From Leptodontidium sp. MPI-SDFR-AT-0119 (Eukaryota > Ascomycota > Leotiomycetes > Helotiales > Leptodontidiaceae): a DNA stretch of 64,000 nucleotides. The first letter of the stretch is position 1. Each line of letters begins with the position of its first letter. The position numbers and the translations under genes were made by a program. The notes under the pieces are model-generated. The model worked only from the letters and a program-made list of their open reading frames with translations. It was not told the DNA's origin and searched no databases. The stretch covers positions 682,001 through 746,000 of the forward strand of contig JAHLEZ010000004.1 in NCBI GenBank assembly GCA_020726505.1, written 5' to 3'. Positions 10,750 through 21,288 of this stretch are shown one piece after another.

Positions 10750-12603
10750 GTGAAGCTGACATCCACAGATCCAAGCCGCTATAAAGCTCGGTATGCTCAA
10801 CTCGCTTCGTGGTGGACTTGTCGGATAATTAGTCAAGATAGGTAGTTGGCGCTTCTTTCTTGCTTCACTTGCTTGACTTTGCTTTTTTGAAGTAGCAATA
10901 CGAGTCGATTATCTCGAGCTTTGATCAATTAGCTTAGCTTGAGCTTTACCATTTACCTTAGATCTGACTCTGGCCTTGGGCTTTATTCGGTTAAGTAGGC
11001 TGCTCGTTTGGGTACCCATGGGCCCCAAACCTAACCTAATAAGTCACCACACCACTATTTAGACCCCCCCCCCCCCCCCCCCCCCCCAACCGGGCGGTGA
11101 GACAAAACTTTGGGCCTGTACCTTCGTAGAAGTCTTGGCTATAACTATTCCCCCGACTGCTAAAGTAGGTCTCATTCCTGGAGTTTCCTAGTTATTTCCA
11201 GGAAGATATAGTAATATCTCAAGAGTCCTGGACGTTTGATTGGCGCGTTTCCCCTTGGTTGAAAGAAGTCCTCCTAGAACGCTTGGCGGAACTATTACGC
11301 CCGAGGAGGAAGTACGAAGTACGAAAGTACCTTTCGTACCAGTTGGAATTTCCCCGCCTTTTTTTGGTTTTTTTACCCGACCGCAACCACTTTGACCATC
11401 GTTTCCGACTTCCCCGTCAGCCTCGCGGAGCCACAAGTCGTCGGTCGCAATCGAAAATAAATCGAGAATCGATAGCTCGGCGGGAACTGTTTGTAATCAA
11501 AATAGCAGGCACAATTTTCTCTGACTCGATACAAAACAATTCCTACGGTAAAGAAAGCGCTCTATTATTATCCCCATGTCTGGTAATTATTGTCTAACGC
11601 CGCAAAATGGAGAAGCGATGACTAGTGCAGATCAAGCCGCTGTTTTCTATTGAGGGAAGATTTCATTGACGGGCACTCTCCTTTGGACTAAGCCAGCTCG
11701 AGAACTTTAATCTCTAAAGCTTTGCCTTTTAAACTTTCCCACGAGTCAATCCGAGAAACTTCAGCTTAATCTTTCAGATATGTCAGAAAACGCCTTGTGC
11801 GAACAGCCAGAGACATCCCTCCCCCGAACGAGAAAAAATGCCGCACAACAAGTTCTCCTGGGAATTGGTTGGCTACGGTAGTGGTTCCGAGCCCCTACCG
11901 AGAGACCGGCAGTTTCCCGTGGCGCAAAGTTGGCAGCCAATAATCTTTAGCTGCTGTAGTACTTGACTCGCGATTTAATTAGCCATGGCTGGTCAAACTC
12001 GCGGGCAAAAAAACTTAAGTTTTGTACTCTCAACCAAATTTAGCTGTGGTATCTCGATCAAGTGGGCTGATCGGGGGTTTTTTTGTCAATGTTGAGTTGA
12101 AAGGTACGGGCAGAATTAGGCGGTGACAACAAGACTTACCCGCGCCAGCATTCTGCCTAGCTGATTGAGGAAAATAGTGGAGAAAACAGCCACGCTGCAG
12201 AGCGCGGCGAGGTCTGAGTGCAACACTTATCTCCAGAAAAAGCCAAAAGCCTTACATAATCTGTGAAATTAGGAGTCTTGGTTGAAAAGCCTCCCCTGGT
12301 CCTCGACGACTGCAGTTACTATGATTGGTAGCGACTCATTCTTTTTGATTTTTAGTTCTGGTTGTGGCTTTGGTTGCTTTTCATTCGTCTCAGAAGCTTG
12401 TCAAGGCTGTAGGCGGCTTCTGATCGCAATCCGCACGTGCCTAGAGTTTTAGGTTGTATCAGATATATCTAGGAACTTGCCGTCCGTTTCTGTTTTATTT
12501 TATTTGTAGCTTATTGTTCTACAATAAATCGCATTTTTGGAATCTTAAAATCGTACTAAATTTATACGATAGCCTTCTCTATTTGCTCTTGAAAAGAGAA
12601 ACC
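10750..12603. other. Intergenic; C24 run; no gene seen
   Basis: About 1.85 kb with a 24-base C run at 11064-11087 and a cluster of gtac-containing words near 11311-11340. Frames in this region lack family features. The last 200 bases are presumably the promoter and leader of the 7TM gene at 12604. Confidence 0.5.
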
Positions 12604-13895
12604 ATGAATCCTACTCCTTTAGTAACAAGACAAGAGATCGTCGGGGTTCTACCTCCTCCAGCTGGGGTTCGTCCGAACTTCGAACATCCTGAATTTATCG
12701 GACATCACCTTATTATCGTGATTGCGATCTTCCTCCCACTTGCAAGTTTGGTTATTGCTTTGCGAATATATACAAGGAGGGTGATTGTTAACGCCATAGG
12801 CTATGACGATTGTAAGTATCCTTAAATATCAGAAGATAGTAATTGAACTAATTAAGTCCAGATGCAATAATTTTAGGATGGGTATGAACCTTTGTGTAAA
12901 CGGCCACATATCGAATACTTATAATTTGTCGCCAATATAGCTCCTATCCATAGCTCTCTCCATTACTTCTATAGTTCGTGAGTAGGCTCTTATGAGATAT
13001 TCAAGTAGCTGTCATTTACTGACTTATTCAAAGATCTCCACTACGGGCTAGGTGTCCACATGTGGGACGTACCGATTACAACATTCAGTCCTCCTTTTTG
13101 GATTGTAAGATTCCAACTTTCTGCTATTAGGATTAGAGCTATATTCGATCCTTATATATTAGCGTTAAGCATTTTCTAACTTGGGGCCAGATTGGTTTAA
13201 TCGAGGGCGTTTTCTATGGCCTATCCTTTATGTTTGTCAAGATGTCGCTCTTATTACTCTACTTTCGACTCTCACAATATCCGACTTTTAGAATCCTGGT
13301 GTATATGGTCATAGCAACAACGGTTACGTACTCTCTTCTAGGTTCATTCCAATTCTTGTTCAATTGTAGGCCAATCGCAAAATCTTGGGATATTACTATC
13401 ACGTACGGATCATGTATCGAAGTGTCCAAAATTCTTGCGGTCCACGGTGGACTGAACATTGCAACTGATATTGCAATGCTTATTCTACCTATAGTAATGG
13501 TACGGAAGTTGCAATTACCAAGGAGAGAGAAAGTCGCACTGGCTGGCCTCGTTATGACTGGGACACTGTGAGTTATTCTATAAATTGTTTACGAGCCAAG
13601 AGAATAAACTAATTTCTAAAAGCGTTTGCATTGTCAGCATTATCCGGCTGAAGAAAGTCTTGTTTCTTATTAGTGCAGTAGACACGACATGGGTTGGTAG
13701 CGACGTTCTGATATGGACGTAAGTAGTATTATCTATATCCCCTCTTGGTTCGTAATATCATAGATCGTTTGATAGTAATTAAGCTTTAGCACGATTGAGG
13801 TTAATGTTGGAATCATTTGCGCATGCCTGCCCGGCTTCAAGCCATTTCTCCGACGCCATTTCCCAAGGGTGCTTGGGAACAGGAACCCCTCATAG
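12604..13895 (+). CDS. Seven-helix rhodopsin-domain membrane protein (fungal, PTH11/SAT4-like)
   Basis: A member of the large fungal family of multi-helix proteins with a rhodopsin-like domain, of unknown or receptor-like function in the plasma membrane. Seen: an N-terminal outside segment then helix 1 (LIIVIAIFLPLASLVIALRI) with the typical YTRR and YDD following; a separate short exon carrying DLHYGLGVHMWDVP (about 13011-13088); exon with FMFVKMSLLLLYFRLS and FNCRPIAKSWD; then NIATDIAMLILPI and RREKVALAGL; last exon VNVGIICACLPGFKPFLRR. Introns start at 12812 and, for the last two, after TGTL (about 13568) and after IWT (about 13720); the second exon is very short and uncertain. The frame stops at 13893 just after a C4 run; one base fewer there would continue the frame to 14124 with GGHELEP and HRKSA, typical of the family's tail. 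Intact or just broken: undecided. Confidence 0.65.
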
Positions 13896-14396
13896 GCCTT
13901 CTTATTGGGTCCAAACAAGAGCGATTGGTGGACATGAACTTGAGCCGTGTGAAGCACACCGGAAGAGTGCCGGTTTTCTACCAACGCTACGAAAGAGAAA
14001 GCAGCAGATGGGCGCATATAATGAGACCCAGGAGATGGGGATTGGTTGCAGGTTGGTGGTTGCGCTGATACAATTTGTATTAGTACGCAGAGGGAGGGTG
14101 GTTGTAGATGCATTTGATGATTGATTCAGATTATTACAGCATGTACCAAGTAATCTCTGTTGTGCCATCTGCTCCACCTGTTTCTAGTGGCTTCTTTACC
14201 TCCAAAACCGCGCCTTGTCCCTCAGTCTTTTCGGTTTGTCAGCTTCTGCAGGCACTTTCTTACCCACGAGTAGAACTCGTGAGAGCCGAGACTCTGGACC
14301 GCGATAATACTAAGTAGGTTAGTGGGGTTCCGAAGGTGAGTGAGATTAGCGTTTTGTACTCCACTACCGTTGCGGGTCCTCCCGTAGCCTCGTCGG
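13896..14396 (+). other. Possible lost C-terminal tail of the 7TM gene, then intergenic
   Basis: To about 14124 the plus strand has an open frame in the +1 register from the 7TM gene that reads like its cytoplasmic tail (GGHELEP, YNETQEMG). After that nothing is recognised up to the LTR at 14397. Confidence 0.4.
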
Positions 14397-14566
14397 TGTA
14401 ACGACAGGTATGCTTCGGCTAAGGTCAGGGGTCCGGAACAGGTCCGACTCCCCTCCGACTCCCTATATATATGGCTCTCTCCTGGATAGTAGCTCTGTAA
14501 TTTTTGTGTTCTAAGTATTAAGTCTTCTTCTACGTACCAAGTCCTCTTGTATCGCTACATTATACA
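14397..14566 (+). repeat. Probable 5' LTR of a Gypsy-type element
   Basis: Starts TGTAACGACAGG and ends CGCTACATTATACA, with a TATA word (tatatatatgg near 14463) and a T/C-rich transcribed part. The start (TGTRACGA) and end (TATYGC..ATTA..CA) resemble those of the two LTRs at 39083 and 39439, so these belong to related elements. It sits 200 bases upstream of a gag relic in the same orientation, the proper position for a 5' LTR. The 3' boundary is approximate. Confidence 0.5.
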
Positions 14567-14759
14567 AAAACTCCTCTACGTGCGTCTAGAGTATCTGCTG
14601 CTACTGCTGCCCGATTAGATTAGAATTGTTGATTCTATCGTCGATATTACCTGCCTACCTTTACACTCTACACGCATTTCTACCTACATACGGCTCCTCT
14701 GTATCTAATCCGTTATACAACCGTATTTAGTCCGTCACCTCCAATACTATACAACACTT

Positions 14760-15760
14760 TAGATTCAAACCTTCCTCCTTGATTCTTTCCTTTACCATAG
14801 ACTTCCAACAACAACTACAAGCTCTCCGGTAGCAATTCACTAACGAGCTTACCCACAGAGATTCTCAAATCGATGCTCTCTCTTCGACAATCAGTAGAAA
14901 CGTGGCTACTCTTCAGGATCAGGCCAGAGACCAATCCAAAACCCCTAAGAGGCCCAAGCGACAATTCCCGGACCCCGCAAAGTTTGACGGCACACAACTC
15001 TATTACGACACCTGGCTAGCGTAACTTCAGCTCGTGCTTAGCGTTGATGGCGAAGCAATTAGTGACTCCTAAGCGCAGTTTGCCTTCGTGTACTTCCGAC
15101 TTGACTCCGGATCAGCCGCCCTTTGCCTAGAGCTCTTCAAACACGCTAACCTCACGAATACATATAATTATCATTTGATCTTGGATTAACTTAATAAGCA
15201 TAATAGAGTCGAAAACAAGGTTTAGCGAGCTGAAGTAAAGCTTTATAAGTTAGCTTAAATTGGCAGTTTCCACGAGTTCCTGATTTCTTTTAAAGTAACG
15301 CTTGGCGAAGTAAGAGGCTAGAATTAGGAGAATTAGGACGACGAACGGAAAATCGATACTTTACGGCTATGCCTTTCCGAGTACCTTAAGCGTAAGCTTC
15401 AAGAGCACGACGTATCGGGTACGACTCTTCAAAGTACTTAGAATTCGTTTCTCTTTACAAGAGGTATACTTCGCAATCAACTTTCCTTCCTACGGCTACA
15501 CATACTCCCGGCAACTCCTCTAGAACGGGTCCGACTTAGCACCGTTCCTTGTACGACTCACAAAGCCGACAAAATGAACATCTCTAATATTAATACTCAT
15601 ATTAATGCGATTAATATAAGTTCTGATTCTCGCTCCTCTTCTCCTATGAGTATTGATCGCTCCCGCTGCTTCCGATGCGGATCGATCGATCACTACGCTC
15701 CCTTAGCACTGCATTACGCCTAATTAGGTTTTGCTATTATATACCGCTTTTAAGAGAATA
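14760..15760 (+). mobile_element. Gypsy-type gag relic with RIP-style stops
   Basis: A plus-strand frame reads RQFPDPAKFDGT, then YDTWLA, matching the start of the capsid region of fungal Ty3/Gypsy Gag (FPDP-x-KFDG...W). Several stops interrupt it at what would be Gln or Trp codons (TAG/TAA), as C-to-T change in CAG/CAA produces. Near 15664 a zinc-knuckle remnant CFRCGSIDH carries the C-x2-C-x4-H part of the CCHC motif; the last Cys is missing. After about 15720 the sequence becomes AT-rich and protease/pol cannot be followed. The element is dead. Related to the LTR at 14397. Confidence 0.65.
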
Positions 15761-16895
15761 ATATGTTCTCCTAATTCCTCTTATATTTAAAATAATTTTA
15801 ATCACTTCAATTACACTCAACTGCTCGCAGTGCTTTGCTCTACTTCTACACCACACTTAATTTATATTAAGGTTACAGTTATTAAGCGATAAAGTTCCTA
15901 GTATAATATCGTGACTTTTAATAAGTACGATATCAAAGTAAAAGACTTCTGAATGTTCTTTTACGTTTATTATAATTCTTCTTGTTTTTTCGTGGACTTA
16001 CTTGTTATACCTAGCGCTTTCTTTTATTAAGTAGGGTAAAGTAATAAGAGCACAAGTTATAAGTAGTGTGGGAGGGATAAAGCCCAATAAACCACACAAC
16101 AAGAGAGGTAGCATGTAGTGAGGTACGGGAGAGACTCTAGGTGTAGGAAATCGCGGATCGATCAAATCTAGAGATAATACATATCTGAAGAGCATGAAAA
16201 GTCGAGTGAGGGGAGGAGAAAAAAGTGTATTAGATAATATCTATGAAAAGTTCTTGGTTTTTTGAGTTGATTTCAAGTGTTGAGCTCTTTTATGTGGAAA
16301 GAGCTTATCCGGTCAGGTGACAAAGGAGCTACCAGAGTCTTCCCCACCACAGTAGTAGGGATATTTTATTTCACAATGAAGATTAAGTTTATAAAGTATC
16401 TTATAGCTCTTACCTGGTCTATCTTTAAGTGATTTTAATTTAGGTATACTTTATATGTCAGCCGTATCTTAAATCTATTAATACTTTGGTCTTTATATCT
16501 GCTATCGTGACTAGTATAATTAACTAAGTAAAATCTCTTATAGTTGTTAACTTAAGGCATAATAATAAGATCTCCAAGATTTTCCGTTATTTTCTAATAA
16601 TTTTTCCTGTGATTTTATTTAATTATTTCCGTAATCTTTGATTATAATTAATTAAAGTATAAGGCGTGTTTTCTTTAAACTTAACTTCCTTTTAGATAAT
16701 GGGGGGTTTTTTTTTACATTAGTTTTCCATCCTTAGATTTCAAATCTATTTTTAGAATGATCACAGAGAGATAACTTTACCCTCATTTTATAAACTCATT
16801 TCATAGCCCTCCCTCCATAGTCGTCAGCTCTGAAGCAGTTGTTGATAGCTAACACTTATAGACTAGTCGCCTTTTCATTAGACACTATGCCAGCA
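15761..16895. other. AT-rich degraded DNA, remainder of the retroelement; no gene
   Basis: Continues the gag relic as stop-filled AT-rich sequence to about 16800, with a T-rich run near 16707. No further protein motif could be read. The right edge is the 3' flank of the DUF2235 gene on the minus strand. Confidence 0.5.
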
Positions 16896-18293
16896 TCATA
16901 CAATACCGTTGACCCTCCGCCTCAAGCTCCATTCCTCAAACGCCCTACCCGGATATCTTTTCCGCTCATCCTCCTGTTGGTTCCCCGTCAAATTCTCAAT
17001 TCCTGCAAGCTCCTGTATCGTCATAGAAGTAGAAATCTGAGGATCCGTCGACTTGTAATCGTACACATCAGCGTGTGTTTCTGGAATATGCCTGTCCCTT
17101 AACGCCAACAACAACTGCCATATAGCATTGACTTGACCTCTCGTTCCCCAGATTGCCCTCCAAATCCCCAATACCAGACCCCCAAATGGTGCGTATTCCG
17201 CAATCCTATTATACACATCGCCATCCCCTATTCTTCTATTCGGTGCCTTGATGCGACCGAGGGTGTGCTGTATCTCGTCGTCGACTTTCTTGATGATGAG
17301 ACGCTGAGCATCATTATCTCTGATGGATTCCAACATCCATTTCAAGGCCAGGTCGGCGAGGACATGGTTTGGTTCAATGACCTTACTCGCCCATCCAAAT
17401 CTCGCAAGAAAGCTCTCCCAGGGTGTCGCACCGTCCCGGAAGAACTTGAATCGCTGGCGTCCAAGGTCATAGTGCACGCCAGGGAGCCACTTTTGATGGA
17501 TGTTCCATTTCTCAGGATCAGGGAACTTCTTGGGATTCCGTTTTGCGAGACAAGGTTGGAAAACATATAGCCGATCGTGCAAGGAGACAGCCTGATAGAC
17601 GTGGTCAACCGCCGACGAAACCTCCTGATCGTAAAATGTTGGCCAATCAAGCCCGACGCCCCCATTGTATGAAGGAATCCCCAGGGAGCCCACGGTGTCT
17701 AAAAGACCCATGAAGCGGATGGGAGGTGTTCGTTTAGATTCTCCGGATTCTTCATCCCCAATTAACGGCCACGATGCATGTTTTCGAAACTCCTTCGATT
17801 GCTCCGACTGAGGCTCCTCAATTTTATATGGCGAGCGGTAGATCCTGTATACCTCCCGACAGAGAAGATCGGTCTCATTTGGATCGGCAAGAAGCTTGAC
17901 AATCCCGCAGTTATTGATCATTCCACCAACACAGCGGACGGTGTATGCCCCGCGACTTAGACCAAACATCCAGATCTCGGTTTTCCCATATTCGTAATTC
18001 TTCACAATGTATTTGTACGCCGCGATGCATTGCTCCGCGATGTCTTGTGCTGTAATGCCGTTGAAGACATAGTCGAGAAATGTGCTGTCGAGTCCGACGC
18101 CGTGGATGTAGTGACCTTTTCTGCTGTCTGGGTCAGGTTGAGGGATGAAATGTTCATCCTCATCTTTGGTACTGTTGACTGGGATGCCAACTAGTTCGGC
18201 AAGGTTGTAGATGTTGGTCTTGGTGGAGGTTTCGCGGCCGCACCAGGTTCCGTCGCAGAGGAGGATCAAAGGCTTGAGTTGTGAAGAGGACAT
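16896..18293 (-). CDS. DUF2235 (Tle1-like alpha/beta-hydrolase) protein, 465 aa
   Basis: A single-exon gene for a predicted cytosolic hydrolase of the DUF2235 family, whose bacterial relatives are phospholipase effectors (Tle1); in fungi the role is unknown. Seen: the N-terminal strand and loop LILLCDGTWCGR (residues about 10-20, the family's hallmark DGTW), HYIHGVGLDS (61-70), and the nucleophile elbow GLSRGAYTVR with Ser113 in a G-x-S-x-G setting. Further on GLLDTVGSLG and, at about residues 240-247, HLYQAVSLHD-like context seen as VDHVYQAVSLHD, are the usual positions of the Asp and His partners. I chose the ATG at 18293 because it gives MSSSQLKPLILLCDGTW, the normal family length; an upstream in-frame ATG at 18383 would add 30 unlikely residues. 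No sign of damage. Confidence 0.85.
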   Translation of the reverse strand: MSSSQLKPLILLCDGTWCGRETSTKTNIYNLAELVGIPVNSTKDEDEHFIPQPDPDSRKGHYIHGVGLDSTFLDYVFNGITAQDIAEQCIAAYKYIVKNYEYGKTEIWMFGLSRGAYTVRCVGGMINNCGIVKLLADPNETDLLCREVYRIYRSPYKIEEPQSEQSKEFRKHASWPLIGDEESGESKRTPPIRFMGLLDTVGSLGIPSYNGGVGLDWPTFYDQEVSSAVDHVYQAVSLHDRLYVFQPCLAKRNPKKFPDPEKWNIHQKWLPGVHYDLGRQRFKFFRDGATPWESFLARFGWASKVIEPNHVLADLALKWMLESIRDNDAQRLIIKKVDDEIQHTLGRIKAPNRRIGDGDVYNRIAEYAPFGGLVLGIWRAIWGTRGQVNAIWQLLLALRDRHIPETHADVYDYKSTDPQISTSMTIQELAGIENLTGNQQEDERKRYPGRAFEEWSLRRRVNGIV

Positions 18294-19057
18294 ATTGAGA
18301 GGGGAGTTCGATGACAGTAAGGTTTCTATATGAACCAGTAAATTCCATAGGTAAAGGGACGCAATGGAATGAGGGCTCACCATCAGTGGGAAAGGATAGG
18401 AGGTGGTGGTTGGCTAATGATAGAAGAACTGCGGTGGAGCTCTTCAGGTGACTCTTCCCTGCCAGGCGAGGCTGATTTATCTTTCTGTTCGTGCTCTAAC
18501 TCCGTTTCGATCTTAATCGTTGCTGTTGCCAGGGACGCATTGCTGGAGATGCTCTTTGATGAAGTCAAGGATGGGTTGTTAAGTTTGGTGATTACCCCGC
18601 GTGGTGATATCCAAGCCACATCCCGTTTCAAGATTAGTATAGGCTACGTGGTGTGCGGGGGAGTGGTCCTCAGCCGTGTCCAAAAGGAAAACGAGGGTAA
18701 TCCGAATATCAAATGCCATCGATCGTGGTTTTATTGTCTTCTAGACGCACTGAAAGTTTTACTCGGGATGGCCACTCCAGCCGTCGCCCTCACATCAGCA
18801 GTCTTCACGGCTGCGAACGGGAGCATAGGCGCTATTAATGCTGAGAGTCTGGGGACAAAGTGGGTGTAGGATATGCAAGAATGAGGTGCTGACTTGTTTG
18901 AGACCGCTGATGCCGCTCTCTTCGAAAACGTAGAGAGAAAGTATCAAGCCAACTAACAAATATACAATTGAAAAAGGTCAGAGCCTCAGCGCTCATGAAG
19001 ATGGCTCAACTGTAGCTTTGTGATCGCTTGTGCCGTTACAGGTCTTGCCGCTATGTT
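18294..19057. other. Intergenic between DUF2235 gene and dead HET gene
   Basis: Open frames on both strands overlap around 18369-18869, but none shows a recognisable domain, start context or partner exon. The left part is the promoter of the DUF2235 gene. Confidence 0.4.
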
Positions 19058-20890
19058 TTATATTATTGTAACCTGAGTGACTGGAGTTCTACTAAAGCAC
19101 CCATCCACCCGACTTTCGTCGCTATCAGAACAAACAAATCCACTGCAGTAGGGTGTTCTAATACGGCGATATTTTGAATTTGATATAGGCGTTAACAGTA
19201 ATCCTGCATTTCGTAGCAAGCGCAAACACAAGACCGAAACAGAACTAGGGCTTTCCCTCAATTCAGGAGTTATTATATCGAAGTTTGCGGAGAAGGAAAG
19301 ATTGTACTCAAAAGTCGACATGGCCGTATCGGCGTTCGATAGATTCACTGTTTCGCTTGGAAATGCTGCAGCAAATTCGAGGAGACGGTCCAGTTCAGAA
19401 GGCATCTTGATTTGTCCAGGTTATTCTATTTCGAAATTCGACCCACTAATTTCGAAGCTTGAAATATTTTCTTTCTTGAGAATACCCTGCAATGTAAGGG
19501 ACCCTCCAAGGATGTGAGCAAAAGGGTTTTCTCGCTCTGCAATTATCTCGCATTGAACGATCTCGCAAAGCTGGCCAGTCCCAAGAAGTGGGGTGTGAGA
19601 GTTCCATTTTTCCAGGCGAACGCCGGAAGATGGACGCATGTGTATTGAGGCCCATGACCAACTTGGTGCTAGGTATGAAGCTTGTTGGCTGGCTGAAGGC
19701 GAATTCGTGGTTCAGCAAAGATCGTAGAGGAAGGAGGTCTTGTTTGGTGAGTTTGGGAGCCACAGCCCCGCTTTATACGAATGATCTTTGAAAGCTGTGG
19801 TGCTTAGTTGACGGGCTATCCCCACCAGTCCTCCCTATGGGCACGTGCCGCTACGCCCAAAATGGTATAGCTGGACCATCAGTGATCGAATAGCGTGTTC
19901 TAGCCTGAACAACACACTATTTCTCGCTTCTTAGGGGCTTGATACAGGGAGTCTTACAGGGCCTTCAGGAGGGCGTTCCTGGTGGCACCTAAGGGGATAC
20001 CCGAAATTGCGATAAGTTTGTCGTTAACAACTGTGAGTTGCCGCTCGGAGTAGTCACCGACTACCTCGCTCCAGTACCATTGTAGCTGCTGCAGATTCTT
20101 CAGGGTCTGAAGGCGGTAGCTTTCTATATGCCAAGAAAGGTGGCTTTCTCGGCGCAAGCCTAGTCCTGAATGCTGCAGAAAGTTCGTGGCCCCCGACCGA
20201 GGTGTGGTGGGAAATCATTGGATTCCAAATTCAGGAGATACACTGCTATGGTATTGCCGAACAAGTTGTGATCCATATATTAAGAGTCGTGGTGAGAGGA
20301 AATTTTCCTGCAAAGTGCAAGCTCGCACGTTGACAAGCTCTGAAGACGGTCGAAACGACTAATATGGCTGCAGGGTCACCTCATCAAAAGAACCATCCAG
20401 CAAGTGATAAGGGAGACTGAATGCTTCGAAATTGACAGTTGCTGGATCATCTGGTAGTTGAATGCGTGGTTGCAGAGACCCTTCGTTGCAATCTTTTATG
20501 TTTGCAGCAACAATAGTAACATATGCATTAGCATACACTTCATGCATCCTTGACAGTTCCTTGATCTTGTCATTCTTGGAATCCTGGATGATGCACAACG
20601 AGTCAATCCACAAAAATTGCAGACCAAGTTCTCGCGTGGTCGAAATTGCATCCTTTAGAGTCAGTTGTAGCTTCGAGACAGGCAGTTGCGTAAAAAAACT
20701 TCCTTAATATTATGGCACTCTGCCTTAACTGATTGATCCCCTCCCCAACAGTAACTAAGCGCTGCATAATGATTAGAATGGCCATTAGGCTCAACCAATC
20801 TGGGAACGCTATCTATTCCTCCAACATCAATAACTCGAGTCGGAATGAAAGGAGGTTTAGATGTGGCACAGTATTCATGATGAGAATAAC
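19058..20890 (-). pseudogene. HET-domain gene, broken (heterokaryon incompatibility relic)
   Basis: HET proteins trigger cell death on recognition of non-self after hyphal fusion. Read from the right: PTRVIDVGG, HYAALSYCWGGDQS, QLTLKDAISTTRELG, LWIDSLCIIQDS, MHEVYANAYVTIVAAN, then TLQENFLSPRLLIYGS, WSEVVGDYSERQLT, a degraded PSWSWA (as PTSWDWPA), HILGGSLTLQGIL, and GLLLTPISNSKYRRI near 19190. The order and spacing equal a whole HET protein of about 600 residues. Lesions: a frame shift at the A7 run 20692-20698 (T7 on the coding strand), an in-frame TAG at about 20357 following LQPY, the Trp before TLQE changed to Cys, further shifts between 19760 and 19950, and no clear start. It is clearly dead, but only moderately decayed. 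Confidence 0.8.
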
Positions 20891-21288
20891 AGTATCAGAG
20901 TCACTATCTTGTTTGGTCGTAGGATGTCTTGGACACCATGTCCAAAGTAGGTGGGCGGTTGCTAATAAGTTGAGCTGCAGGACTTCCTATTTAAAAATGG
21001 TCTCAATAATTTTCTCATTTTCTTAAGGTACTTCTTCCTCACCTGGTACTGCAGAAACCGTGAAACGTCCAAGGTATCGAGTTTCGCTACAGCGATGGTC
21101 CGGTTTGGTAAGGCTCTCCCAATATATATCTAGGGTATCTCATTTACAATACTGCTAAAGTGCTCAATATGTGCATCCTTTCCCCTGGACGCCGTAAATC
21201 CGTCATAGGCCATGAATCCTTGCCCAACCCAAACCAGAACGCCATGCTGACCAACTGACCTAGTCCCTCCTTTAATCACTGCACTCAT
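20891..21288. other. Intergenic, nothing recognised
   Basis: Upstream edge of the HET relic and 3' flank of the coiled-coil gene. The relic's first residues (SHHEYCATSK) are preceded by a stop in frame, so its true start has been lost. Confidence 0.4.

Noticed and set aside
18369..18869. Plus-strand open frame of 166 codons, with a minus-strand counterpart
   Set aside because: No domain or plausible gene structure; it lies in the promoter area of the DUF2235 gene.
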